Shown piece by piece: positions 1 through 6,745 of a stretch of DNA of 8,745 bases (position 1 is its first letter; every line of letters starts with the position of its first letter). Location: assembly GCA_020851015.1 (NCBI GenBank), contig JADZDN010000008.1, positions 1 through 8,745 on the forward strand, in the 5' to 3' direction. The DNA is from Alphaproteobacteria bacterium (GTDB lineage: Bacteria > Pseudomonadota > Alphaproteobacteria > JAEULC01). The notes beneath the pieces were generated by a model that was not told the DNA's origin, did no database searches, and was given only the letters and a program-made list of their open reading frames with translations. Both the position numbers and the translations under genes were made by a program.

Positions 1-791
1 GCCGCGATCTCCTGCGGCTGGATCGGCCGCACGGCGCGATAGGACTGCAGCATCAGCCGCGCCTTGGTGGCGTTGAAATCGCCGTCGCGCTCGAAGCACC
101 AGGCATTGAGGCAGATCGCGATCTCGTAGGCGAAGAAATCGTTGCACGCGAAATAGAAGTCGATCACCCCCGACAGCTTGTCGCCGAGGAAGAGCACGTT
201 GTCCTGGAACAGGTCGGCATGGATCACGCCTTCGGGCAGGGTCTTCGGCCAGTTCGGCTCGAGGTACGCGATCTCGTCCCGGATCAATGCGTCCAGCCCG
301 GCGCGCACCTCGCCGGCGCGCGGCGCGCAGGCGTCCACAAGCGGCCGCCACCCGCCGAGGCCGAGCGCGTTCGCGCGCTTGACCGCGAAGGACGCGCCGG
401 CCAGGTGCATCCGCGCCATCGCTTCGCCCAGGAGCTTGCAGTGCTGCGGCTGGATCTGCCGCGGCCACATGCCGTCGAGGAAGGTGACGATCGCCGCCGG
501 CCGGCCGCACAGCGTGCGCAGCGCCTTGCCGTCGCGCGCGTGCACCGGCGTGGGGCAGGCGAAGCCACCGGCGGCCAGGTGGTCCATCAGCCCCAGGAAG
601 AAGGGCAGGTCCTCGGCCTTCACCCGCTTCTCGTAGAGGGTCAGGATGAACGAGCCGCGCTCGGTGCGCAGCAGGTAGTTCGAGTTCTCGACCCCCTCGG
701 CGATCCCCTTGCAGCTCGTCACCTGGCCGATGTCGTACTGGGCCACGAACTGCGCCAGGTCCTCGTCGCCGACCTCGGTGTAGACCGCCAT
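1..791 (-). CDS. thrB: Homoserine kinase ThrB (APH-like fold), C-terminus missing
   Basis: Phosphorylates L-homoserine to O-phosphohomoserine with ATP, the step before threonine synthase in cytosolic threonine biosynthesis. The 263 codons present start MAVYTEVGDEDLAQFVAQYD and continue through an N-lobe segment, EGVENSNYLLRTERGSFILT, typical of the proteobacterial ThrB family. The catalytic loop HADLFQDN is at residues 191-198 (catalytic Asp193, Asn198) and the metal-binding IDF follows with Asp211, the usual aminoglycoside-phosphotransferase-like pair. Family members are about 320 residues, so some 55 residues lie beyond position 1. The ATG at 791-789 is preceded by GGGGAA about 9 bases upstream. 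The gene is divergent from the CDGSH gene across a 154-bp gap. It is not the GHMP-type homoserine kinase of enteric bacteria. Identification is firm from the motifs; substrate specificity is taken from the family. Confidence 0.93.
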   Translation of the reverse strand, partial: MAVYTEVGDEDLAQFVAQYDIGQVTSCKGIAEGVENSNYLLRTERGSFILTLYEKRVKAEDLPFFLGLMDHLAAGGFACPTPVHARDGKALRTLCGRPAAIVTFLDGMWPRQIQPQHCKLLGEAMARMHLAGASFAVKRANALGLGGWRPLVDACAPRAGEVRAGLDALIRDEIAYLEPNWPKTLPEGVIHADLFQDNVLFLGDKLSGVIDFYFACNDFFAYEIAICLNAWCFERDGDFNATKARLMLQSYRAVRPIQPQEIA

Positions 792-900
792 GCCGCGCCT
801 ATTCCCCGCGCAACGGGCGGTTGCGCCAACAGTGCCATCGGCCTTGTGCTTGCATCGGCCAGACCCTAATGTCGCCCGCATCGGCAGGGAAATACCGGCG

Positions 901-923
901 GGTGCCGGACACTATACGGCACC
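901..923. promoter_or_regulatory. Inverted repeat around a TATAGT box in the thrB/CDGSH divergent gap
   Basis: GGTGCCG (901-907) and CGGCACC (917-923) are perfect 7-bp arms around a 9-bp AT-richer centre. On the minus strand the centre reads TATAGT (916-911), a 5/6 match to the sigma70 -10 box, pointing toward thrB. On the plus strand the same place reads TATACG, pointing toward the CDGSH gene, whose Shine-Dalgarno begins 8 bases further on. No convincing -35 box is visible in either direction. It may be an operator over a shared promoter, or a hairpin in the CDGSH leader. Confidence 0.4.
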
Positions 924-945
924 AAGACCGAAGGAAAGGGTGGGC

Positions 946-1185
946 ATGGCGGGTGCGGTCGTGGCGCAGAAGGCGCCGTTCGGCATCGGCGTCGAGGCGG
1001 GCAAGGACTATTGGTGGTGCGCCTGCGGGCGCAGCAAGAAGCAGCCCTTCTGCGACGGCTCGCACAAAGGGACCGGCCTTGCGCCGGTCAGGTACGCGGC
1101 GAAGGAGGCGGCGACGGTATGGTTCTGCGGGTGCAAGTCGTCCAAGTCCGCGCCGCTGTGCGACGGAACGCACAACGGGCTCTGA
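946..1185 (+). CDS. Small protein with two CDGSH iron-sulfur motifs
   Basis: A 79-residue stand-alone CDGSH protein. Both copies fit the pattern C-x-C-x2-(S/T)-x3-P-x-C-D-G-(S/T)-H exactly: Cys25, Cys27, Cys36 and His40 in the first, Cys61, Cys63, Cys72 and His76 in the second. Each should hold one [2Fe-2S] cluster with three Cys and one His ligand, as in mitochondrial CISD3/Miner2 and bacterial tandem-motif proteins. There is no signal peptide or membrane anchor, so it is probably cytosolic; an electron-transfer or cluster-transfer role is inferred from the family. The ATG at 946 is chosen because AAGGAAAGG (931-939) lies just upstream; the frame stays open back to 790, and a GTG at 940 would overlap this ribosome-binding site. 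The next gene starts inside it, so the two are probably translationally coupled. Confidence 0.88.
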   Translation: MAGAVVAQKAPFGIGVEAGKDYWWCACGRSKKQPFCDGSHKGTGLAPVRYAAKEAATVWFCGCKSSKSAPLCDGTHNGL

Positions 1186-1790
1186 CGCGCGCGGCCACGC
1201 TTGCCGCGGCCCTGCTGGTCGCGGCGCCGCTTGCCGGCCCGGCCTGGGCCGATCCCGAGGATTGTCCCGACGTGGGCCTGGTGCCCGAGCTTACCCGGCT
1301 GACCAAGTTCAAGCCGGGCGAGGGACGCACGACGGACGACGTGCGCTACGACGTGTTCGTGCGCTCGGTCAGCGATCCGGTCTGCAGCGAGAAGGACCGC
1401 AAGGTCCGCGTCGCGATGCGCCTGGAATTCGCCACCCAGCGCGGCCGCGCCGAGAAGAGCAGCCGGGTGGAGTTCGCGTATTTCGTCGCGATCCGCCATC
1501 GCGTGTCGGGCGAGATCATCACCAAGGAGGTCTTCCCGGTCGCTTTCGACCTGCCGCAGGGGCGCGACAGCGCGGTGGCGGAGGAGGAGCTGGAGCAGGT
1601 CACCATCCCGATCCGCAAGGACGAGCAGGGCCGCTACTACGCGATCCTGATCGGCCTGCAATTGAGCGAGGACGAGCTGAACTACAACCGGCTGCGCCGC
1701 GGCGAAACGATCGAACCGCGTCCGCCCGGGCTGCAGCCTGGGCAGCGCCCGCTGCCGACCTTGCCGGGGCTGCCGAAGCCGGCGCCGTAG
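1119..1790 (+). CDS. Unidentified secreted (periplasmic) protein
   Basis: I cannot name this 223-residue protein. Its N-terminus has basic residues, a hydrophobic stretch (about residues 25-40) and an AWA cleavage site before Asp45, indicating Sec export. The mature part begins DPEDCPDVG and has two cysteines (49 and 89) that could form a disulfide. It looks like a compact beta-rich domain followed by a Pro-rich tail (PGLQPGQRPLPTLPGLPKPAP region, about the last 25 residues). The pattern CP-x-V, then LT-x-F-x-PG-x-GR, reminds me of an uncharacterised alphaproteobacterial envelope family, but that is memory, not a search. There is no lipobox Cys. The ATG at 1119 is chosen for the GGAGG at 1104-1108; GTG 1158 would give a tidier 31-residue signal peptide but lacks a Shine-Dalgarno. 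It overlaps the CDGSH gene by 67 bp in another frame, and the ATPase gene follows 28 bp later. Confidence 0.72.
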   Translation: MVLRVQVVQVRAAVRRNAQRALTRAATLAAALLVAAPLAGPAWADPEDCPDVGLVPELTRLTKFKPGEGRTTDDVRYDVFVRSVSDPVCSEKDRKVRVAMRLEFATQRGRAEKSSRVEFAYFVAIRHRVSGEIITKEVFPVAFDLPQGRDSAVAEEELEQVTIPIRKDEQGRYYAILIGLQLSEDELNYNRLRRGETIEPRPPGLQPGQRPLPTLPGLPKPAP

Positions 1791-1818
1791 CCGCCCGGGA
1801 ACCCGGCGGCGGCGGACG

Positions 1819-4383
1819 ATGACCGGCGCAACTTCGCAGGAACATCCGTTCTGGAGCCGTCGGGCCGACGAGCTGCAATCGACCCTTGCGTCGGGGCCGC
1901 AGGGCCTTTCGTCGCCGGACGCGCGCGAGCGCCTGGCGCGCCTCGGCCCCAACGCGGTGGGCGAGGAGGGCGAGCTTTCCGCCCTGCGCCTGCTGCTGCG
2001 CCAGTGGGAAAGTCCGCTGGTCCTGATCCTGGTTTTTGGCGCCGTCGTATCGCTGGCGCTGCGCGAATGGGTCGACGCCTCGATCATCCTGGCCATCGTG
2101 GTGGGCAGCACGGTGCTGGGTTTTTTGCAGGAATACCGGGCATCGACCGCGGTCGCCGAGCTGAAGCGGCGGCTTGCGCTTACCTGCCGCGTGCTGCGCG
2201 ACGGGGCGGAGACCGTCGTTCCGGCGCGCGCGGTGGTTCCCGGCGACGTGGTGCTGCTGTCCGCCGGCAATCTGGTCCCCGCCGACGGGCTGGTGCTGGA
2301 AGCCAAGGACTGCCTGGTCAGCGAATCGGCGCTGACCGGCGAGACCTTCCCCGTGGAGAAGCAGCCGGGCGTGCTGGCCGCGGCGACGCCGGTGGCCGCG
2401 CGCACCAATGCCGTGTTCCTGGGCTCGTCGCTGCGCAGCGGCACGGCGCGGGTGCTGGTGGTGGAGACGGGGCGGCGGACGGAGTTCGGCGCGATCGCCG
2501 CGCGGCTGGGCCGGCGCGCGCCGGAAACCGAGTTCGCCCGCGGCATCCGGCAGTTCGGCTACCTTCTGCTTCGCGTGATGATCCTGATCGTGCTGTTCGT
2601 GCTGACCGTCAACCAGCTGCTCGGACGCCCGGTCGTCGACTCGCTGCTCTTCGCCGTCGCGCTGGCGGTGGGCCTGTCGCCCGAACTGCTGCCGGCGATC
2701 ATCAGCGTTACCCTATCGGCCGGCGCGCGGGCCATGGCGCGCCGGGGCGTGATCGTCCGGCGGCTCGAGGCGATCGAGAACCTGGGCAGCATGACGGTGC
2801 TGTGCACCGACAAGACCGGCACGCTGACCGAGGGCGTGGTCGCCTTGCACGATGCGGTCGATCCCGCGATGAAAAGTTCGCCCTCGGTCAGGGAGCTGGC
2901 CTACCTCAACGCATCGCTGGAAACGGGCATCGAGAACCCGCTGGACGCCGCGATCGTCGCGCACGGCGCGCGGTCGGGCTGGTCGGCGGCGGACCGGCGC
3001 AAGATCGACGAGATTCCCTACGATTTCCGCCGCAAGCGTCTGACCATCGTGGTCGCCATGGCGACGGGCGAGGCGCGGCACCTGATCGTCACCAAGGGGG
3101 CCTTCGCCAACGTGCTGGCGATCTGCACGACGGTCGAGCGACCGGACGGGCAGGCGCCGCTCGATGCCGCGGCGGCGGCCGAACTCGAGGCCTATTTCAG
3201 GGCGCGGAGCGAGGAAGGCTATCGCGTGCTGGCGATCGCCACCCGGTTGGCGCCGGCGAAGGACCGCTATGGCCACGACGACGAGGCCGCCATGTCCTTC
3301 GCGGGCTTCCTGCTGTTCTACGACCCGCCGAAGCCGGACGCGCCGCGGATCATCCGCGATCTCGCCGAGCTGGGTGTGGCCACCAAGGTCATCAGCGGGG
3401 ACAACCGCTACGTCACGGCGCACCTGGCCAACGCGATCGGGCTCGACCCGCGCTCGCTGCTGACCGGCGCCGAGATCGCCGTCATGAAGGACGAGGCGCT
3501 GTGGCAGCAGGCGGCGCGCACGGACCTGTTCGTCGAGGTCGACCCGCAGCAGAAGGAACGCATCGTCCTGGCGCTGCGCCGGACCGGGCAGGCGGTGGGC
3601 TACATGGGTGACGGCATCAACGATGCGCCCGCGCTGCACGCGGCGGATGTCGGCATCTCGGTCGATTCGGCGGTCGACGTGGCGCGGCAGAGCGCCGACG
3701 TGATCCTGCTGCAGCGCGACCTAGACGTGCTGCGCCAGGGCGTGATCGACGGGCGGCGCACCTTCGCCAACACGCTGAAATACATCAGCATCACGACCAG
3801 CGCCACGTTCGGCAACATGATTTCAATGGCGCTGGCCACGCCGCTGCTGCCGTTCCTGCCACTGGCCGCCAAGCAGATCCTGCTCAACAATTTCCTGTCC
3901 GACCTGCCGTCGATCGCGATCTCGACCGACAACGTGGATCGCGAGCACATCGAAAGCGCCCAGCGCTGGAACATCGCCGATGTCCGGCGCTTCATGATCG
4001 TCTTCGGCCTGGTCAGCTCGCTCTTCGACCTGTTGACCTTCGGCACGCTGCTGCTGCTGTTCCGGGCCGACGAGCCGACCTTCCAGACCGCGTGGTTCGT
4101 GGTCTCGCTGCTGACCGAGCTGGCAGTGCTGCAATTGCTGCGGACCCGCGGCCCGGTATTCGCCAGCCGGCCCAGCCGGCTTCTGCTGGCGACCACGCTC
4201 GCCGTCGGCGCCGTGGCGGTGGCCGTACCCTATTCGGGCCCGCTGGCCGCCGCTTTCGGGTTCGTGGCGATCCCGCTGTCCGTGATGGCCGCCTCGGTCG
4301 CGATCGTGCTGGGATATATGGTCGCGACGGAGGCGACCAAGGCGCTCTACTTCCGCCGGTCCCCCCGCCGGGCGGGGCGATAG
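1819..4383 (+). CDS. mgtA: MgtA-like P-type ATPase, probable magnesium importer (P-IIIB)
   Basis: Inner-membrane ATP-driven cation pump, 854 residues, complete. In order: N-terminal cation-ATPase domain (HPFWSRRADELQ onward), first membrane pair (about 65-110), actuator loop with TGET at 173-176 (usually TGES), M4 motif LSPELLP at 286-292, phosphorylation site DKTGTLT with Asp331, nucleotide-binding region with a KGA motif, hinge GDGIND at 597-602, then C-terminal membrane helices. Features favouring MgtA over Ca2+ or heavy-metal pumps are the SPELLP M4 motif (MgtA has TPEMLP), PYDFRRKR in the N-domain (MgtA PFDFERRR), and M6 with Asn691 and Asp695 four residues apart, as at MgtA's proposed ion site. 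There is no N-terminal metal-binding domain and no CPC motif. It is slightly shorter than enteric MgtA (about 900). The ribosome-binding site before ATG 1819 is weak (GGCGGCGGAC), suggesting coupling to the upstream gene; the 28-bp leader is too short for a Mg2+ riboswitch. Confidence 0.86.
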   Translation: MTGATSQEHPFWSRRADELQSTLASGPQGLSSPDARERLARLGPNAVGEEGELSALRLLLRQWESPLVLILVFGAVVSLALREWVDASIILAIVVGSTVLGFLQEYRASTAVAELKRRLALTCRVLRDGAETVVPARAVVPGDVVLLSAGNLVPADGLVLEAKDCLVSESALTGETFPVEKQPGVLAAATPVAARTNAVFLGSSLRSGTARVLVVETGRRTEFGAIAARLGRRAPETEFARGIRQFGYLLLRVMILIVLFVLTVNQLLGRPVVDSLLFAVALAVGLSPELLPAIISVTLSAGARAMARRGVIVRRLEAIENLGSMTVLCTDKTGTLTEGVVALHDAVDPAMKSSPSVRELAYLNASLETGIENPLDAAIVAHGARSGWSAADRRKIDEIPYDFRRKRLTIVVAMATGEARHLIVTKGAFANVLAICTTVERPDGQAPLDAAAAAELEAYFRARSEEGYRVLAIATRLAPAKDRYGHDDEAAMSFAGFLLFYDPPKPDAPRIIRDLAELGVATKVISGDNRYVTAHLANAIGLDPRSLLTGAEIAVMKDEALWQQAARTDLFVEVDPQQKERIVLALRRTGQAVGYMGDGINDAPALHAADVGISVDSAVDVARQSADVILLQRDLDVLRQGVIDGRRTFANTLKYISITTSATFGNMISMALATPLLPFLPLAAKQILLNNFLSDLPSIAISTDNVDREHIESAQRWNIADVRRFMIVFGLVSSLFDLLTFGTLLLLFRADEPTFQTAWFVVSLLTELAVLQLLRTRGPVFASRPSRLLLATTLAVGAVAVAVPYSGPLAAAFGFVAIPLSVMAASVAIVLGYMVATEATKALYFRRSPRRAGR
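4363..4377 (+). terminator. GC-rich hairpin at the 3' end of the mgtA-like gene
   Basis: CCCCGCC (4363-4369) and GGCGGGG (4371-4377) form a 7-bp GC stem, realistically 6 bp with a 3-base loop, inside the last codons of the ATPase gene (the SPRRAGR tail). It abuts the 20-bp palindrome that follows. No T-tract follows, so intrinsic termination is uncertain. Confidence 0.35.
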
Positions 4384-4395
4384 GCGCCTATCGCC
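4376..4395. terminator. Perfect 20-bp palindrome holding both convergent stop codons
   Basis: The sequence is GGCGATAGGC followed by its exact reverse complement. As RNA it folds to an 8-bp stem with a GCGC loop on either strand. The plus-strand TAG (4381-4383) of the mgtA-like gene and the minus-strand TAG (4390-4388) of the Cys-repeat gene sit symmetrically in the two arms. Its place between converging genes suggests a bidirectional transcription terminator, but there is no flanking T-tract. Confidence 0.45.
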
Positions 4396-4666
4396 GGCCC
4401 AGGCACTGGCGCAGCTTGTCGCGCTGGTGCTGGTAGCGGGCGTAGCAGCCGTCGATCAGCGCGTTGTCGCTGGCCGCGGAATTGCCGCGGACGCAGTCGT
4501 TGTATTTCCGCTTGTTCGTGGCATAGCGCTTCTTGCAGCCGTCCCGCAGCGCGTTCTGTTGCACCGAGGAGAGCTGGGCCGGCACATAGAGGTCGCCGGC
4601 GGCGAAGGCGGGCGGCGCGTCGAGCGACAGGGCGACGGTCAGGATCGGCAGCAGGCGGGCGAACAC
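4388..4666 (-). CDS. Small secreted protein with two CX13C repeats, at the end of the atp operon
   Basis: Not recognised as a named family. From GTG 4666 it is 92 residues: a signal peptide (residues 1-22, cleavage after AFA), then a mature part with exactly four cysteines in two copies of one unit. Copy 1 is residues 38-58 (NALRDGC...C) and copy 2 is 68-88 (NALIDGC...C); 10 of 21 positions are identical, including N-A-L-x-D-G-C, R-Y and both Cys spaced CX13C. Each unit is Lys/Arg/Gln-rich and probably helical, so a disulfide-tied helical hairpin is plausible. The start is chosen because GGGGGAA lies 6 bases before GTG 4666; an upstream GTG at 4687 is in frame but would lengthen the n-region and has no visible ribosome-binding site. 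It begins 24 bp after atpF on the same strand, so it is probably co-transcribed. Any link to ATP synthase is conjecture. Confidence 0.68.
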   Translation of the reverse strand: MFARLLPILTVALSLDAPPAFAAGDLYVPAQLSSVQQNALRDGCKKRYATNKRKYNDCVRGNSAASDNALIDGCYARYQHQRDKLRQCLGRR

Positions 4667-4690
4667 GGTCGGTTCCCCCAAGGGCACCCG

Positions 4691-5173
4691 TCAGTGCAAT
4701 TTGCCCGGCAGTTCCTTGATCGCGGCGTCGACGAGCTGGGCGCCGCGCTGGCCCTTCATTTCCTCGGTCACGATGCGGCGCGCGGCGGCGACGGCGATGT
4801 CCACGGCCTGGTTGCGCACGTCGCGCAGCGCCGCGGCCTCGGCCTGGGCGATCTTGTCGAGCGTCTGCTGCTCGCGGCGCTTCAATGCGGCGTCAATGGC
4901 GGCCGTGGCCTCGACGGCGATGCGCTTGGCCTCGTCCTTGGCGCGGGCCACGATCGCCTCGGCTTCCTTCAGCGCCTGGGCCTGCTTGGCCTTGTACTCG
5001 GCCAGCAGGGCCTGCGCCTCGGCGCGCAGGCGCTCGGCCTCCTCGATCTGCGCGCGGATTCGCGCGGCGTGCAGGTCGAGGGCGTTGGTGGCGGCGCGCG
5101 ACAGCGGCTTCCACGCCACGATCACGAACAGCACGAAGCCGACGGCGGCCCAGAAGGTCGGGTTGTGCAGCAT
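4691..5173 (-). CDS. atpF: F0F1 ATP synthase F0 subunit b
   Basis: Peripheral-stalk subunit holding the F1 head to the membrane stator. It has 160 residues: one N-terminal membrane helix (about 6-21, FWAAVGFVLFVIVAWK), then a long charged Ala/Glu/Lys/Arg/Gln helix (about 30-140) typical of the b-subunit coiled coil, ending in an amphipathic segment that contacts subunit delta in the family. The ATG at 5173 has GGAG about 8 bases upstream, overlapping the end of atpF'; the b' stop codon is only 3 bp before this start, so translation is probably coupled. Having b' immediately upstream marks the split-stalk arrangement in which one b and one b' form a heterodimer. Which copy is called b or b' follows from gene order and the b' N-terminus; the two are weakly similar overall. 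Confidence 0.92.
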   Translation of the reverse strand: MLHNPTFWAAVGFVLFVIVAWKPLSRAATNALDLHAARIRAQIEEAERLRAEAQALLAEYKAKQAQALKEAEAIVARAKDEAKRIAVEATAAIDAALKRREQQTLDKIAQAEAAALRDVRNQAVDIAVAAARRIVTEEMKGQRGAQLVDAAIKELPGKLH

Positions 5174-5176
5174 GCT

Positions 5177-5668
5177 CTAGCTCCGGCCGCCGCGCGCCGC
5201 GTCGACCGCCTGCCGGACAGCGGCCGGGGCGGGCTCGCCGCCCATCAGCCGGCCGACCAGCGCCGATGTCACTTCGCTCGCCACCGTGTCGATTTCGCCC
5301 AGCGCGGCCTTGCGGGCGGCGGCGATGCGCTGCTCGGCGGCATCGCTGCGGTCCTTCAGGACGCCGGCGAATTCGGTCTGGCGCGCGGCGGCGGCGGCAT
5401 TGGCCTTCTGCGTCGCGTCCTGGATCGCGGCGGTGGCGCCGGCCTTGGCCTCGGCCATCGCCTTCTCGTAGGCCTTGAGCGTCGTCTCGGCCTCCGCGCG
5501 CAGCGCCTCGGCGGCCCGAAGGTCGCCGGCGATCTTCGACTCGCGCGCCGCCAGCACCTGGCTCACCCGCGGCAGGGCCACCTTCGCCATCATCAGGTAG
5601 AGGAAGACGAAGGTGACGACCAGCCAGAAGAGCTGGGGCGGAAAGTCGGAGAAGACGAGCTGCGGCAT
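5177..5668 (-). CDS. atpF': F0F1 ATP synthase F0 subunit b'
   Basis: Second peripheral-stalk subunit, 163 residues, pairing with b in alphaproteobacterial, cyanobacterial and chloroplast enzymes (also called atpG or atpX). The N-terminus [20 protein letters not shown] is typical of b': a short polar lead, then a membrane helix at about 12-31, then [19 protein letters not shown] entering a long Ala-rich coiled coil. The C-terminus ([20 protein letters not shown]) is longer and more polar than in b. ATG 5668 has GGAGGG about 8-9 bases upstream. It follows atpE by 31 bp and precedes atpF by 3 bp. It is complete and unremarkable for the family. Confidence 0.92.
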   Translation of the reverse strand: MPQLVFSDFPPQLFWLVVTFVFLYLMMAKVALPRVSQVLAARESKIAGDLRAAEALRAEAETTLKAYEKAMAEAKAGATAAIQDATQKANAAAAARQTEFAGVLKDRSDAAEQRIAAARKAALGEIDTVASEVTSALVGRLMGGEPAPAAVRQAVDAARGGRS

Positions 5669-5699
5669 GACGCCGGCCCTCCGGTCTTTAAGCCTGGGC

Positions 5700-5927
5700 C
5701 TAGAACACGAACAACAGCAGCATCGCGATGACCAGCGCGAACAGCGCGATCGCCTCGGTCAGCGCGAAGCCGAGGAACACGTTGCCCATCATCTTCGGCA
5801 CCGCGGCCGGGTTGCGCAGGCCCCCGGCGATCAGGTTGCCGAAGATGTTGCCGATGCCGATGCCCACGCCCGCGAGCGCGATGGTGGCAAGGCCGGCGCC
5901 GATCAGCTTGGCGGCTTCTGGACCCAT
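5700..5927 (-). CDS. atpE: F0F1 ATP synthase F0 subunit c
   Basis: Rotor-ring proteolipid, 75 residues, two membrane helices. Helix 1 has the glycine-rich [11 protein letters not shown] (residues 20-30) that packs adjacent subunits; the polar loop has Arg38-Asn39-Pro40 (the conserved RNP/RQP loop contacting F1); helix 2 has the ion-carrying carboxylate Glu58 in ALTEAIAL. Glu58 is followed by Ala, without the extra Ser/Thr hydroxyl usual for Na+ binding, so proton coupling is expected. ATG 5927 has AGAAGGAA 8 bases upstream. A longer open frame runs through from atpB in this phase, but the Shine-Dalgarno and canonical N-terminus [10 protein letters not shown] fix this start. It lies 53 bp after atpB. 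Confidence 0.96.
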   Translation of the reverse strand: MGPEAAKLIGAGLATIALAGVGIGIGNIFGNLIAGGLRNPAAVPKMMGNVFLGFALTEAIALFALVIAMLLLFVF

Positions 5928-5980
5928 GGCACGAATTCCTTCTCTTGGTCTGGTTGAGGGGTGAAACGCTGCGACGCCGC

Positions 5981-6718
5981 CTAGTGGTGCATGTGCACGG
6001 CGTCGTTGAGATAGATGCAGGTCAGGACGGCGAACACGTAGGCCTGCAGGAACGCGATCAGGATCTCGAGGCCGGTCAGCGCGACGATGAACGCCAGCGG
6101 CGCCCAGCCCGCCAGCAGGCCGAGCGAGATCACGAAGCCGGCGAACACCTTCAGCATGGTGTGGCCGGCCAGCATGTTGGCGAACAGTCGGACCGACAGG
6201 CTGATCGGGCGGATCAGGTAGGACAGCAGCTCGATCACGATCAGAAGCGGCAGCAGCGCCGCCGGCACGCCCGAGGGCGCGAACAGCTTCAGGTAGTGCA
6301 GCCCGTGCCGCGCGAAGCCGATGATCGTTACGCCGATGAAAACGACGATCGCCAGCGCGAAGGTGACGACGATGTGGCTGGTGGTCGTGAAGGAGAACGG
6401 CACCATGCCCAGGAGGTTGGCGAACAGGATGAACATGAACAGCGAGAAGATGAACGGGAAATAGGGCATGCCCTCTTTCCCGACATTGTCGCGCAGCATG
6501 CCAGCAACGAATTCGTAGGCCATCTCGGCCACGGATTGCATGCGCCCCGGCACCAGCGCGCGCGCCCTCATGCCCTGGGTCATCAAGAGCGTGATCAGGA
6601 TGGTGGCGACCACCATCCACAGCGCCGAGTTGGTGAAGGAGATGTCGAGACCGCCGACCTTGATCGGGACGATGCGGTGGATCAGGAATTGCTCGAGCGG
6701 ATTATGGGCTTCGGCCAC
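5981..6718 (-). CDS. atpB: F0F1 ATP synthase F0 subunit a (GTG start)
   Basis: Stator subunit forming the two proton half-channels beside the c-ring; 245 residues with several hydrophobic helices. The essential arginine is Arg177 in [14 protein letters not shown], opposite the c-ring carboxylate; the preceding helix has Glu163 in [11 protein letters not shown], and the last helix ends [17 protein letters not shown], all as expected for alphaproteobacterial subunit a. The start codon is GTG (6718-6716), not ATG: AAGGGGA sits about 8-9 bases upstream and an in-frame TGA at 6748-6746 leaves no better upstream start. That same TGA is the stop codon of atpI, and 27 bp separate the two genes. The protein starts [11 protein letters not shown] and is full length. 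Confidence 0.96.
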   Translation of the reverse strand: MAEAHNPLEQFLIHRIVPIKVGGLDISFTNSALWMVVATILITLLMTQGMRARALVPGRMQSVAEMAYEFVAGMLRDNVGKEGMPYFPFIFSLFMFILFANLLGMVPFSFTTTSHIVVTFALAIVVFIGVTIIGFARHGLHYLKLFAPSGVPAALLPLLIVIELLSYLIRPISLSVRLFANMLAGHTMLKVFAGFVISLGLLAGWAPLAFIVALTGLEILIAFLQAYVFAVLTCIYLNDAVHMHH

Positions 6719-6745
6719 GGAGAGGGTCCCCTTGGTCAGGACCGT

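Noticed and set aside
219..869. 216-codon plus-strand frame over thrB
   Set aside because: Antisense shadow of thrB, whose minus-strand frame has the intact HADLFQDN and IDF motifs.
1224..1265. Lipoprotein signal in the secreted protein
   Set aside because: The first Cys is preceded by DPED rather than a lipobox; the AWA site fits signal peptidase I.
1791..1818. Magnesium riboswitch or leader before the mgtA-like gene
   Set aside because: Only 28 bp separate it from the upstream gene, with no room for an M-box or a leader ORF of the mgtL kind.
1008..2546. 512-codon open frame on the minus strand
   Set aside because: It runs antisense to the secreted protein and the ATPase, is low-complexity Arg/Ser/Ala-rich, has no recognisable motif, and is typical of high-GC codon bias.
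2004..3611. 535-codon plus-strand frame inside the ATPase gene
   Set aside because: It is an Arg/Gly-rich +2 frame shadow; the ATPase frame carries every catalytic motif.
5700..6620. Apparent 306-residue protein ending in subunit c, as if a fusion
   Set aside because: The first two thirds are atpB in a wrong frame; only the last 75 residues are real, and atpE has its own Shine-Dalgarno and canonical N-terminus.
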